Shown: positions 1 through 8,596 of the stretch, one piece after another
How the letters are laid out: the number at the start of each line of letters is the position of its first letter
Position numbering within the stretch: position 1 is the first letter of the stretch
Notes under the pieces: model-generated
The model's database searches: none
The model's input: the letters and a program-made list of their open reading frames with translations, nothing else
What the model was told of the DNA's origin: nothing
NCBI GenBank assembly: GCA_017502135.1
Contig: JAFVVP010000005.1
Span: 244,811 to 308,810, forward strand
Origin: Clostridia bacterium
GTDB taxonomy: Bacteria; Bacillota; Clostridia; Oscillospirales; CAG-272
Length of the DNA: 64,000 nucleotides
Direction: 5' to 3'
Made by a program: the position numbers and the translations under genes

Positions 1-1038
1 GCCGGCACACGCACCGATTACCATCAGGCACAAAAGGATTGCTTTTGAAAAAGCAGGCCACAGATTAAAGTCAGCCGTAGCAAAGCCTGTGGTCGTGATA
101 ATAGAGGAAACCTGAAAAGCGGCATGGCGCAAGGTCTCGCCGAACGTGGCGTAATAATCGCGCAGGTTCCACACGATAAGACCGATACTGCCGAGCACAA
201 TGCCGATATACAAACGAAGTTCTTCATCCTTCAGAACCGCTTTGAATTGACGGAGAACGATGAGATGATAGCAGGAGAAATTAACGCCGAACAAAAGCAT
301 AAACACCGTACACACATTCTGAATGTACGGGCTGTAACCGGCTATGCTGTCCGCTTTTATGCCAAAGCCGCCTGTACCTGCCGTCGCAAACGCCGTACAA
401 ACGGCCTCAAACAGCGGCATCCCCCCTATGAGCAAGAACAGAAAATTGAGAAGAGTCAATACGATATACAAAAGATAGAGAATGAGCGCCGTCTGTTTCA
501 TGCGAGGCACTAATTTGCTCACAGTGGGTCCCGGGCTTTCCGCACGGAGAAGGTGAAGTGTTGATCCTCCGCTTTTGCCGGCGGAAGGTGCAATCGCCAA
601 AAGAAATACCAGAACACCCATACCGCCGAGCCAATGGCTGAAACTGCGCCAGTACAAAACGGCACGGGACAACGCCTCCACATTGGCAACAACCGAGGCG
701 CCGGTTGTCGTAAATCCGGATACAATCTCAAAAAAAGCGTCAATGAATAGTGGAATTTCGCCGGAAATCCAGAACGGAAGGCAGCCGAAAAGGCTCATCA
801 GAATCCATGAGATACTGACGGTAACCATACCTTCCCCTGTGTACAAAGTACGATTTGCACGGCGGCAAAACAGATACAGCGTACCAGCAAAAAGAAAAAC
901 GCCGACAATAGAAACACCAAAAGCCAGGGCGGCACGCTTCGTACCGTCCATTACGGCGATCAGCAGCGACGGAACCATAAACAAGGCTTCCAGCATCAAA
1001 ATCTGCGCGATCAGCCGCCCCATCATTTTATAATTCAT
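1..1038 (-). CDS. trkH: TrkH/KtrB-family potassium uptake membrane subunit (partial, C-terminus beyond window)
   Basis: Pore-forming subunit of a Trk/Ktr potassium uptake system in the cytoplasmic membrane. I translated it from the ATG at 1038 to the window edge: 346 codons are open without a stop, against roughly 450-490 residues for the family, so the C-terminus is off the window. Three of the four expected selectivity-filter segments are visible: FTTTGAS, ATAGTGGFG and SSIITTTGFAT, each followed by hydrophobic helices. It starts 12 bp downstream of the trkA stop on the same strand, so TrkA and TrkH are almost certainly co-transcribed and form the gate/pore pair. The start follows directly on the trkA stop and gives the usual cytoplasmic N-terminus (MNYKMMGRL) before the first helix. 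Confidence 0.93.
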   Translation of the reverse strand, partial: MNYKMMGRLIAQILMLEALFMVPSLLIAVMDGTKRAALAFGVSIVGVFLFAGTLYLFCRRANRTLYTGEGMVTVSISWILMSLFGCLPFWISGEIPLFIDAFFEIVSGFTTTGASVVANVEALSRAVLYWRSFSHWLGGMGVLVFLLAIAPSAGKSGGSTLHLLRAESPGPTVSKLVPRMKQTALILYLLYIVLTLLNFLFLLIGGMPLFEAVCTAFATAGTGGFGIKADSIAGYSPYIQNVCTVFMLLFGVNFSCYHLIVLRQFKAVLKDEELRLYIGIVLGSIGLIVWNLRDYYATFGETLRHAAFQVSSIITTTGFATADFNLWPAFSKAILLCLMVIGACAG

Positions 1039-1050
1039 GATACGCCCCGA

Positions 1051-2409
1051 TTATGCAAAAATATCGTTTAATTGGTAAATCCGGTTTGATCCGTTACTTA
1101 CAACGATCACGCTATCTCCGGGAGCAAACGATGAGTTTCCGTCCGGGATAACGGTTTTTCCACCATGCATGATCGAAGCAATGAGAACGTTTTTCCGCAG
1201 TGTAAGGTCCTTAAGCGGCTCGTTTGTGTGAAGCGTTTCCGCATCCACGCGAAACTCGATCGCTTCTGCCTTTCCGTCTGCGATAAAGTGAACGGCAATA
1301 GCTGCGCCGGTTTGGTTCTGCATAGCGCGTACATATCGGACGATACTGTTACAGCAAAGCTCCTTCGGGCTTATAATACTGCCAAGCGGAAGGCTGTCCA
1401 GAATCCGGCTATCCTCCACACGTGCAATCTTCGTTATGATCTGCGGCACGTCGTGGCTGCTTCCATACAACGAAATAATCATATTCACCTCATCCATTCC
1501 GGTGAGGGATACAAGTGAATCAAAGCCGTCCAAGCCTTCGCTCTCCAAAAGATACTGACTGCTGGCATCTCCCATAACGACGTTGATGCCCGGAAGGAGC
1601 GACGAAAGTTGTACACAGCGTTCACGGTCGATTTCGATCATTTTTACGGAAACGCCGTTCTTTTGCAGTTGTTCTGCCAGATAGAAGCTCGTACGTCCGC
1701 CGCCACAGACAAGAACGCGACGCACCTTACGGGTAATCATGCCAAGATGCTTTAAAAGCGATGTCAGATTGTTGGCAGGTGCGGTAACGAAAATTCGATC
1801 TCCTTCCTTAAGCACAAAATCACCGGCGGGCGTAATGACCTCGCCGCCGCGAAGGACCGCACATACAAGGATTCTGCACTGCACGATTGTATTGATTTTG
1901 CTGAGCGGCACGTCGCATAGTTTGCTGTTTTCATCGACACGCAGTTCTACGATCTCGACACGTCCCTTTGCGAATGTGTCCAATTTTAAGAATCCCGGAT
2001 ATTTCAAAAGCCGTTCGATTTCCAAAGCAGCCTGCCGTTCCGGGTTTACAGTCATAGAAAGTGCGAACACATCGCGCATCTCATAAATCTGGTTCGTATA
2101 CTCGGGATTGCGGATCCGGGCAATCGTATGGAGACGCGGATTCAGACTGTGTGCAGTCATACAGCATAAAAGATTCACCTCATCCGTGCCGGTAACCGCA
2201 ATAAGCAAGTCCGCGTTTTCCGCGTCCGCCTCTAAAAGAACTTCTTTCACGGCGCAGTTTCCGCATACACTCATAACGTCGTACTGCTGCATACCCGTTT
2301 CCAGAACGGAAGAATCGCAGTCTACCAGCGTAAGATCGTGTCCTTCAAAAGAAAGTTTCCGCGTGAGGGTTGCGCCAACTTTTCCGATACCGGCTACTAT
2401 AATTTTCAT
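1051..2409 (-). CDS. trkA: Trk system potassium uptake regulatory subunit TrkA
   Basis: Cytoplasmic RCK gating subunit of the Trk potassium transporter; binds NAD(H) or other nucleotides and controls the TrkH pore. The 452 residues hold two RCK-N Rossmann domains (VAGIGKVGATL at residues 4-14 and VCGGGRTSFYLAEQL in the second half), each followed by an RCK-C domain ending near EGDRIFVTAP and PGDSVIVVSN. An in-frame ATG eight codons upstream exists, but an AGGAAAGG ribosome binding site lies between the two, so I place the start at 2409. It lies 84 bp after lexA on the same strand and directly before trkH. I see no strong promoter in the 84-bp gap, so some read-through from lexA is possible. 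Confidence 0.95.
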   Translation of the reverse strand: MKIIVAGIGKVGATLTRKLSFEGHDLTLVDCDSSVLETGMQQYDVMSVCGNCAVKEVLLEADAENADLLIAVTGTDEVNLLCCMTAHSLNPRLHTIARIRNPEYTNQIYEMRDVFALSMTVNPERQAALEIERLLKYPGFLKLDTFAKGRVEIVELRVDENSKLCDVPLSKINTIVQCRILVCAVLRGGEVITPAGDFVLKEGDRIFVTAPANNLTSLLKHLGMITRKVRRVLVCGGGRTSFYLAEQLQKNGVSVKMIEIDRERCVQLSSLLPGINVVMGDASSQYLLESEGLDGFDSLVSLTGMDEVNMIISLYGSSHDVPQIITKIARVEDSRILDSLPLGSIISPKELCCNSIVRYVRAMQNQTGAAIAVHFIADGKAEAIEFRVDAETLHTNEPLKDLTLRKNVLIASIMHGGKTVIPDGNSSFAPGDSVIVVSNGSNRIYQLNDIFA

Positions 2410-2493
2410 AAGATCTGCATCCTTTCCTGCCACCGGCAGAACTATGTCAAACGACTGTAGATATTCCCCGCTGAAGCATTTTACGAAGCGTAA

Positions 2494-3105
2494 TCAGGAA
2501 TAATATCTAACGGAAGTGATGACACGGCCGAGAATTTCCACCTCGTCAACAAAAATCGGTTCCATCGCCGTATTTTCGGGTTGAAGACGAAAATGTCCGT
2601 TTTCTTTATAGAAAGTTTTGACGGTAGCCTCATCTTCGATCAAAGCGACGACGATATCGCCGTTTTCAGCGGAAGCCTGCTTTTGAACGATGACAAGATC
2701 ACCGTCGAGAATGCCGGCGTCAACCATGCTCGTACCGCTTACGCGGAGCGCAAAGAGAGTCCCCGGCTCGGATTTGCCCCTTTCCTGCGGAAACAGGACG
2801 TAGCCGTCGTAATTTTCCGTGGCGAGGATCGGCTGACCGGCGGTAACGCGGCCGAGGATCGGAATGCGCACACCAAATGCGCTCGGCGCATATGCAGAGC
2901 CGATACGCAAAGTACGGCTTTTGCCGTCCTCTTTGATCAGAAGATCCTTCTCAGTAAGTCTTTGGAGATACATATGAACGGTGGAGGTGCTTTTGATATT
3001 GAGCGCAGTCTTGATGTCGCGCACAGACGGTGAATATCCTTTTTTATCAATCGTTTCTGCGATATACTGAAGAATTTCCTGTTCGCGGTCTGTGGTTCTT
3101 CCCAT
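2494..3105 (-). CDS. lexA: LexA repressor, SOS regulator
   Basis: Transcriptional repressor of the SOS response that self-cleaves when RecA is activated. The 203 residues match family length. Residues 1-65 form the winged helix-turn-helix (SPSVRDIKTAL recognition region). The cleavage site is Ala89-Gly90 in RVTAGQP, the catalytic serine is Ser126 in GTSMVDAGI and the catalytic lysine is Lys163 in ATVKTF. A GGAGG sits 6 nt upstream of the ATG at 3105, which fixes the start; an upstream in-frame ATG has no ribosome binding site and lies too near the promoter. The promoter carries two LexA boxes (separate entries), so the gene is autoregulated. Confidence 0.97.
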   Translation of the reverse strand: MGRTTDREQEILQYIAETIDKKGYSPSVRDIKTALNIKSTSTVHMYLQRLTEKDLLIKEDGKSRTLRIGSAYAPSAFGVRIPILGRVTAGQPILATENYDGYVLFPQERGKSEPGTLFALRVSGTSMVDAGILDGDLVIVQKQASAENGDIVVALIEDEATVKTFYKENGHFRLQPENTAMEPIFVDEVEILGRVITSVRYYS

Positions 3106-3133
3106 AATAACCTCCGAATGTTTCTTTGTTGAC

Positions 3134-3162
3134 ATTATAACACACCGACGCTCCCATGTCAA
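3134..3162 (-). promoter_or_regulatory. lexA sigma-A promoter
   Basis: On the minus strand a perfect TTGACA (3157-3162) and a perfect TATAAT (3134-3139) are separated by exactly 17 bp. The first LexA box overlaps the -35 element. Confidence 0.9.
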
Positions 3163-3173
3163 ACAAAAGTTCG
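3160..3173 (-). promoter_or_regulatory. LexA box 1 upstream of lexA
   Basis: The 14-bp site CAAACAAAAGTTCG differs at one position from the Firmicutes LexA consensus CGAAC-N4-GTTCG. It overlaps the -35 hexamer of lexA, so bound LexA would block RNA polymerase. Confidence 0.8.
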
Positions 3174-3181
3174 TTTTTCAA

Positions 3182-3195
3182 CGAATATTTGTTCT
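3182..3195 (-). promoter_or_regulatory. LexA box 2 (weaker)
   Basis: CGAATATTTGTTCT has two mismatches to CGAAC-N4-GTTCG and lies 22 bp, about two helical turns, upstream of box 1. The spacing supports a cooperative pair. Confidence 0.55.
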
Positions 3196-3283
3196 TTTAT
3201 CAGTTGTGAAATTTTATGAATTTTTTTGTATTTATATCCCTTTATTAAGAAAATGTAAAATCGCGAATAAATTGCAAAAACTA

Positions 3284-3311
3284 TTGAAATGAGTGTTTTT
3301 TCGTGTATAAT
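3284..3311 (+). promoter_or_regulatory. pckG promoter
   Basis: TTGAAA (3284-3289), a 16-bp spacer and TATAAT (3306-3311), reading into the PEP carboxykinase gene and divergent from lexA. Confidence 0.7.
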
Positions 3312-3361
3312 GTAATATAGCAAATTTTGTGAATTATACATATAGGTATAGGAGTTTTGCA

Positions 3362-5140
3362 ATGACCAACAACAAGCACATTCTCACGTGGATCGATGAA
3401 ATGGCGGCTCTCACCCAGCCGGACAAGATCGTTTGGATTGACGGTTCCGAAGAGCAGACCGACGCCCTGCGTGCCGAGGCCTGCTCTACCGGCGAAATCA
3501 TCAAGTTGAACGACGAGCTCCTCCCGAACTGCTACCTTCACCGTACGGCTGTAAACGACGTAGCGCGCGTGGAAGGCAGAACGTTCATCTGCACCTCCAA
3601 AAAGGAAGATGCAGGCAGCATCAACAACTGGATGGCACCCGCTGAGTGCTACGAGAAGCTCTCCAAACTCTATCGCGGCTCCATGAAGGGTCAGACCATG
3701 TACGTTATCCCCTACGCCATGGGTCAGGTCGGTTCTTCCTTTGCTAAGTACGGCATTGAGCTTACCGACTCTATCTACGTCGTTTTGAACATGCTTATCA
3801 TGACCCGTGCCGGCAAGCACGTGCTTGAAGCTATGGGTGATGATGCAGGCTTCATCAAGGGTCTCCACGCAAGAGCTGATCTTGATGAGGAAAATCGCTA
3901 CATCTGCCACTTCCCCGAGGACAACACCATCTGGAGCGTAAACTCCGGCTACGGCGGAAACGTTCTGCTCGGCAAGAAGTGCTTTGCTCTCCGTATCGCT
4001 TCTTATCTCGGTCGCAAGGAAGGATGGATGGCTGAGCACATGCTCATCCTCGGCATCGAGACTCCCGAAGGTGAGACGAAATACATTTCGGCCGCTTTCC
4101 CGTCCGCATGCGGCAAAACCAACCTCGCTATGCTGATCCCGCCGGAAATCTACAAGAAGAAGGGTTACAAGGTATGGTGTGTCGGTGACGATATCGCATG
4201 GCTGCGCATCGGTGAAGACGGCAGACTGTGGGCTGTCAACCCCGAGAACGGCTTCTTCGGCGTTGCCCCCGGCACCAACGAAAAGTCCAACCCGAACGCT
4301 CTGCACACCGCACAGCGCGACACCATCTTCACGAACGTCGTACACGATCTCGATACCAACACCGTTTGGTGGGAAGGTCTCAACGACAACCCGCCGAAGA
4401 ACGCGATCGACTGGAGAGGCAATCCCTGGGACTTCACCAAGTACGACAAAAACAATAAGGCAGCAACCGCAGGCGCGCATCCGAACTCCCGCTTTACCGC
4501 AATGGCTGAAAACTGCCCCTGCATCTCCGATAAGTTCAACGATCCCGCCGGTGTTCCGATCTCCGCTATCGTATTCGGCGGCCGCCGCGCCAAGACTGCT
4601 CCGCTGGTATATCAGTCCTTTAACTGGCAGCACGGTACGTTCGTCGGCTCCATTATGGCTTCCGAGACTACTGCCGCAGCCGCAGGTGCTGTCGGCGTAG
4701 TTCGCCGCGATCCTATGGCAATGCGCCCGTTCGTCGGCTACAACATGGGCGATTACTTCGCACACTGGCTGAACATGGGCAAAAACATCCCGAACGCTCC
4801 GAAGATATTCCACGTCAACTGGTTCCGCACCGACGACGAAGGCAACTTCATCTGGCCCGGCTTCGGCGATAACATGCGCGTTCTTATGTGGATCCTCGCT
4901 CGCTGTGAAGGCAAGGTGGACGCTGTAGAAACCGCCATCGGCTATGTCCCGAAGGCTGAGGACATCAATATCGAAGGACTCGATATCACGATCGATACGA
5001 TCCGCGATCTCCTTTCCGTTGACACCAAGTCCTGGAAAGAGGATATTTCTAACATCAAGGAATTCTACGAGCTCGTCGGCGACCGCGTACCCGCAGAACT
5101 CAATGAAGAGCTTGCTGCTCTCGAAGCACGCCTCGGCTGA
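3362..5140 (+). CDS. pckG: Phosphoenolpyruvate carboxykinase (GTP)
   Basis: Catalyses oxaloacetate + GTP to phosphoenolpyruvate + CO2 + GDP, or the reverse anaplerotic reaction in fermenting bacteria; cytoplasmic. The 592 residues match the GTP-dependent family (about 600), not the ATP-dependent one (about 530). The nucleotide-binding loop FPSACGKTNLAM (about residues 247-258) is diagnostic, and the guanine and metal regions (VGDDIAW, NPENGFFGVAPGT) are present. The chosen ATG has an AGGAG 8 nt upstream; an in-frame ATG 11 codons earlier lacks one and falls close to the -10. Monocistronic, between its own promoter and a strong terminator. Codon use is strongly C-biased, typical of a highly expressed gene. 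Confidence 0.97.
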   Translation: MTNNKHILTWIDEMAALTQPDKIVWIDGSEEQTDALRAEACSTGEIIKLNDELLPNCYLHRTAVNDVARVEGRTFICTSKKEDAGSINNWMAPAECYEKLSKLYRGSMKGQTMYVIPYAMGQVGSSFAKYGIELTDSIYVVLNMLIMTRAGKHVLEAMGDDAGFIKGLHARADLDEENRYICHFPEDNTIWSVNSGYGGNVLLGKKCFALRIASYLGRKEGWMAEHMLILGIETPEGETKYISAAFPSACGKTNLAMLIPPEIYKKKGYKVWCVGDDIAWLRIGEDGRLWAVNPENGFFGVAPGTNEKSNPNALHTAQRDTIFTNVVHDLDTNTVWWEGLNDNPPKNAIDWRGNPWDFTKYDKNNKAATAGAHPNSRFTAMAENCPCISDKFNDPAGVPISAIVFGGRRAKTAPLVYQSFNWQHGTFVGSIMASETTAAAAGAVGVVRRDPMAMRPFVGYNMGDYFAHWLNMGKNIPNAPKIFHVNWFRTDDEGNFIWPGFGDNMRVLMWILARCEGKVDAVETAIGYVPKAEDINIEGLDITIDTIRDLLSVDTKSWKEDISNIKEFYELVGDRVPAELNEELAALEARLG

Positions 5141-5154
5141 TTTAATCAAAAATG

Positions 5155-5186
5155 AAAAGTGCAACTCGTTTGAGTTGCACTTTTTT
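5155..5186. terminator. Terminator between pckG and hydroxyacid dehydrogenase genes
   Basis: Inverted repeat AAAAGTGCAACTC / GAGTTGCACTTTTTT with a GTTT loop. A-tract and T-tract on both sides mean it can terminate the two convergent genes. Confidence 0.9.
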
Positions 5187-5187
5187 A

Positions 5188-6165
5188 TTACAGTTCCACT
5201 CGGCAACGGCTCTCTCCGTCAAAAAACGCACGTATGTTTTCCGCAATCTCGTCGATGCACCGCTGACGGGATTCAACGGCACCCCACGCCATATGCGGCG
5301 TTAGGCACACGTTCGGAAGACCTCGGATCGCATAAAGCGGATTGGTACTTGGTAACGGCTCTTCCGTATACACGTCAATACCGATACCGCCGAGTTTACC
5401 GTTCCGTACCGCCTCTGCGAGCGCTGATTCGTCCGTCACGGCACCACGCGCCACGTTTACGAAAACGGCGGACGGCTTCATCATGGCGATGCGCTCTTTA
5501 GAAATGAGTCCGCGCGTTGCGTCATTGAGCGGCGTGTGGACGGTGATCACATCGGATTCGCGGCACAGGGTATCAATATCGACTGTTTGGTAATCCGGAT
5601 CTTCCCGCCGACGGCAAACGATGACGCGGCATCCGAACGCCTCGGCGATCCTTGCAACCTTCTTGCCGATATTTCCCGCACCGACGATCCCCCATGTTTT
5701 TCCAGCGAGTTCGTGAAACGCCGGATACAAGCGATTCGCGACACCGGACGCTGAATACGAGCCGTTTTTTACAAATTCGGTAAACGAGCCCAGCTGAAAC
5801 ACAAGCTGCAAAACAAGCGCCACGGTAAGTTGGGCAACGCTGTCCGTCGAATACCCAAGAACGTTACAAACGCCGATCCCATGGCTTCGACAGTACGAAA
5901 GGTCGATATTGTCGTACCCCGTAGCGGCAACGCAGATAAGTCGGAGATTCCGAGTTCCTGCAAGATTCTTTTCATTCAGTTTGATTTTGTTTACGATAAC
6001 GACCTCTGCATCACTCATGCGATCCGCAACCTCATCAGGGGACGTGCACTGATAAACCGACAGATCCGTACAGTTTTCGATCGAAGCGAAAGAAATGTCG
6101 TCCCCGAGCGTGGCGCCGTCCAGAATCACGGCACGAACGGGTGAGGCGTTTTTCGTGTCTTTCAT
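5188..6165 (-). CDS. NAD-dependent D-2-hydroxyacid dehydrogenase, glycerate dehydrogenase/hydroxypyruvate reductase-like
   Basis: Cytoplasmic oxidoreductase of the D-isomer-specific 2-hydroxyacid dehydrogenase family (325 residues, normal length). The Rossmann motif GIVGAGNIG lies near residue 150. The catalytic Arg is in NVARGAVTDE, the Glu in DVYTEEP and the His in LTPHMAW. The last motif and the C-terminal helix resemble glycerate dehydrogenases more than D-lactate dehydrogenases, but substrate cannot be read from sequence. The ATG at 6165 overlaps the hslO stop in an ATGA arrangement, so translation is coupled to hslO. An upstream in-frame ATG lies inside hslO and is not used. Confidence 0.9.
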   Translation of the reverse strand: MKDTKNASPVRAVILDGATLGDDISFASIENCTDLSVYQCTSPDEVADRMSDAEVVIVNKIKLNEKNLAGTRNLRLICVAATGYDNIDLSYCRSHGIGVCNVLGYSTDSVAQLTVALVLQLVFQLGSFTEFVKNGSYSASGVANRLYPAFHELAGKTWGIVGAGNIGKKVARIAEAFGCRVIVCRRREDPDYQTVDIDTLCRESDVITVHTPLNDATRGLISKERIAMMKPSAVFVNVARGAVTDESALAEAVRNGKLGGIGIDVYTEEPLPSTNPLYAIRGLPNVCLTPHMAWGAVESRQRCIDEIAENIRAFFDGESRCRVEL

Positions 6166-7049
6166 TTCTTCATATCCTTTCGCGCCGCGAGAATCTCCTC
6201 GCCGGTAAACACATATTTCTGATGACAGAAACGGCACTCCGTCTCGATCGGTTTTCCATCCGAAACAATCTCGGCTATATCCGCCTCACTCATGCTCACG
6301 AGCGCGCGTTTGTACTTATCCCGCTCGCAAGTACAAGTGTAAGCGATATCTATTTCATCAAAATAATCGAACGGTATTCCCTCGAAAACCATTTCAATAA
6401 TCTCGGCAGGGGTATGCCCCACCTCGATAAGTTTCGACACGGAACCAAGCGAGGTAACGTTCTTCTCGATCTGCGGAATCAGCGCTTCATCCGCCCCCGG
6501 AAGGAGTTGAAGAAGAAAACCTCCTGCCGCTTTGGGAGAATTGTCCGTATTCGCGCGTACACCAAGTGCGCAGACAGTCGGCGTTTGTTCGCTCGTGGCA
6601 TAATATTCGGAAATATCGTCGCCAATCTCGCCGGTTACAATCGGAGAGATGCCGACATACGGCTCGCCCGATCCGAAATCCCGGATAATACCAAGAGATC
6701 CACTGCCGACAGCGCCGCCTACGTCCAGTTTGCCGAGATCGTTCGGAGGAAGTTCCACGGAGCAGTCTTCTGCATATCCTCGCACGTTCCCCTTGTAATC
6801 GCTGACACAGATGATCGTGCCGGCGGGGCCGTCTCCTTTCAACTGGAGTGTGATGGTATCGGTATCATCCTTGAGAAGAGAGCCCATCAGAGACGTTACG
6901 GTAAGACAGCGGCCGAGGGCTGCCGTCATCGTTTTTGAAGTTTTGTGTATTTCGTGCGCGCGCCGTACGATCGCGGTTGTATCCGCACAAACGATCCGCA
7001 CGCTTCCGTCCTCGGTCATGGCGCGCGTGAGAGTGGAGTTTTTAATCAT
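6162..7049 (-). CDS. hslO: Hsp33, redox-regulated holdase chaperone
   Basis: Cytoplasmic chaperone activated by oxidation of a C-terminal zinc site. The 295 residues are family length. The zinc ligands are Cys239 and Cys241 (CTC) and Cys272 and Cys275 (CRFC), the expected CxC/CxxC pair. N-terminal landmarks GRCLTVTSLMGSLLK and GGAVGSGSLGIIRDFG are typical. GAGAGG precedes the ATG. A sigma-A promoter lies just upstream, and the next gene overlaps by 4 bp, forming a two-gene operon. Confidence 0.97.
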   Translation of the reverse strand: MIKNSTLTRAMTEDGSVRIVCADTTAIVRRAHEIHKTSKTMTAALGRCLTVTSLMGSLLKDDTDTITLQLKGDGPAGTIICVSDYKGNVRGYAEDCSVELPPNDLGKLDVGGAVGSGSLGIIRDFGSGEPYVGISPIVTGEIGDDISEYYATSEQTPTVCALGVRANTDNSPKAAGGFLLQLLPGADEALIPQIEKNVTSLGSVSKLIEVGHTPAEIIEMVFEGIPFDYFDEIDIAYTCTCERDKYKRALVSMSEADIAEIVSDGKPIETECRFCHQKYVFTGEEILAARKDMKK

Positions 7050-7087
7050 TGGATTCGCCTCTCATTAATAAACGTAGAATTTTTGAT

Positions 7088-7116
7088 ATTATACCATTTG
7101 CCCGCGTGAATGTCAA
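7088..7116 (-). promoter_or_regulatory. hslO promoter
   Basis: Minus strand TTGACA (7111-7116), 17-bp spacer and TATAAT (7088-7093), about 40 bp upstream of the hslO start. Confidence 0.85.
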
Positions 7117-7250
7117 TAAGGCACCCGCCTTGAACGCCTCTCAACAGAGTGAAATTGTGAACAATCTTTAACGATTTAGCACGGACTGTATAAACCGCAA
7201 AATCGGCATAGATACTAACGGAGAAGAAACCAAGAAAGGATTTTAAGGAT

Positions 7251-8561
7251 ATGCCGAAATATCGGCATATCCGAAACGGAACGGACATGAAAAATCTCCC
7301 GAAACTTCTTTTAGTATTTATTCTTACTGTATCTGTGCTTATGCCCACCGTGAGCGCTGCGATGCTCTCCCCGGCACTTAACATGATTGCCCAAAACTCG
7401 GAGATGGTAAAAAGCGGAAACACGTATTCAGGCGTCATTTTTTCAGGCACGGATTTTAAAAACGCAACTTCACTCTCGGAAATTCACGCTATCACCGTCA
7501 CTTCTCTGCCGGCAGCAGGAGCAGGCACGCTGTACCTCGGCTCCGTCCCCGTATCTGTTAACCAAACGATTTCCGGAAAGAATCTCGACAGCCTGAAGTT
7601 CATCCCCCGAACCGGCACAACCGACAGCAGTTTTACCTTTACGGTTGGACGAGATTATTCCATTACCTGTCAGATGAAGATTACGGATGAAATCAATTTC
7701 GCACCCGTAGCGGCATCCTACGAAGATACCGTTGCCGCATGGACACAAAAGGACATCAGCTGTTACGGATCCCTCGACGCCTATGATCCGGAGGGCGATC
7801 CTCTTCTGTTTGAGATCGTCGATTATCCGCAGAAGGGACTCTTGATCCTCACTGACAGCGCGCACGGCGATTTCCAGTACACGCCATACGTGGGATGCTC
7901 GGGAAGCGACAGTTTCACCTACCGAGTCCGTGACAGTTACGGGAACTATTCGGAAACTGCCGCGGCAAACGTAACAATCTCACGTAAAAATCATACTGTC
8001 GTTTTCTCAGACATGACCGATCACTGGGCGCACGCTGCAGCGATTGAAATGACGGATAACGGTATCATGGACTACGCATCCGACGGTGACAAAGCAGTGT
8101 TTTTGCCAGAAAAAACGGTCAACCGTGAGGAATTCCTCGTCATGGTGATGCGTGTGCTCGGCGCGGATCTTGATACCGAAAAAACGAACGTGCACACCGT
8201 TTTCGCGGATGATGACAAGATCTCGGACAAAAATAAAGTGTACGTCAGCGCCGCGTACAACGCCGGTATTATAAATGGCAGAGACGTAAACGGCGTTCTC
8301 ATGTTCTGCCCCAAAGATTCAATAACCCGCGCTGAAGCCGCCGTGATGATCAACAATATTCTCGGTGCCGAAGTACCTTTAAGCGTTTCCCTGTTTGCAG
8401 ATAATGACGCGATTCCCGCTTGGGCACAGAGCGCTATGTACGCCCTCTCCGATCTCGGCATTCTCCGCGGAACAGGTGCCGGCGCGATCTCGCCTTTCTC
8501 CACGATCAACCGTGCACAAACCGCGCAGATTCTGTTTAATCTCACAGAGTACGTCAAATAA
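7251..8561 (+). CDS. Secreted surface protein with cadherin/Ig-like domain and SLH domains
   Basis: Exported cell-surface protein, 436 residues from this start. A hydrophobic segment (LLLVFILTVSVLMPTVSA) after a basic stretch forms a signal peptide. Residues about 90-245 contain a cadherin/Big-type beta domain with the signature SDSFTYRVRDSYGNYS preceded by DPEGDPLLFEI. The C-terminal ~185 residues hold three S-layer homology repeats (first one DMTDHWAHAAAIEMTDNGIM), which normally bind pyruvylated secondary wall polymer. An AAAGGA lies upstream of the ATG at 7251; the ATG at 7287 would give a shorter signal peptide but has no clear ribosome binding site. Monocistronic with a terminator after it. 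Ligand unknown. Confidence 0.88.
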   Translation: MPKYRHIRNGTDMKNLPKLLLVFILTVSVLMPTVSAAMLSPALNMIAQNSEMVKSGNTYSGVIFSGTDFKNATSLSEIHAITVTSLPAAGAGTLYLGSVPVSVNQTISGKNLDSLKFIPRTGTTDSSFTFTVGRDYSITCQMKITDEINFAPVAASYEDTVAAWTQKDISCYGSLDAYDPEGDPLLFEIVDYPQKGLLILTDSAHGDFQYTPYVGCSGSDSFTYRVRDSYGNYSETAAANVTISRKNHTVVFSDMTDHWAHAAAIEMTDNGIMDYASDGDKAVFLPEKTVNREEFLVMVMRVLGADLDTEKTNVHTVFADDDKISDKNKVYVSAAYNAGIINGRDVNGVLMFCPKDSITRAEAAVMINNILGAEVPLSVSLFADNDAIPAWAQSAMYALSDLGILRGTGAGAISPFSTINRAQTAQILFNLTEYVK

Positions 8562-8566
8562 AGGAA

Positions 8567-8596
8567 GCGGGCGCACCGAAGTGCGCCCGCAATTTT
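8567..8596. terminator. Terminator after SLH-protein gene, shared with cysK
   Basis: GCGGGCGCAC / GTGCGCCCGC with a CGAA loop, then AATTTT. It lies between convergent genes and partly overlaps the end of cysK. Confidence 0.85.

Noticed and set aside
3281..5206. Long minus-strand open frame over pckG
   Set aside because: Shadow of a highly C-biased gene; the plus strand encodes an unmistakable PEP carboxykinase.
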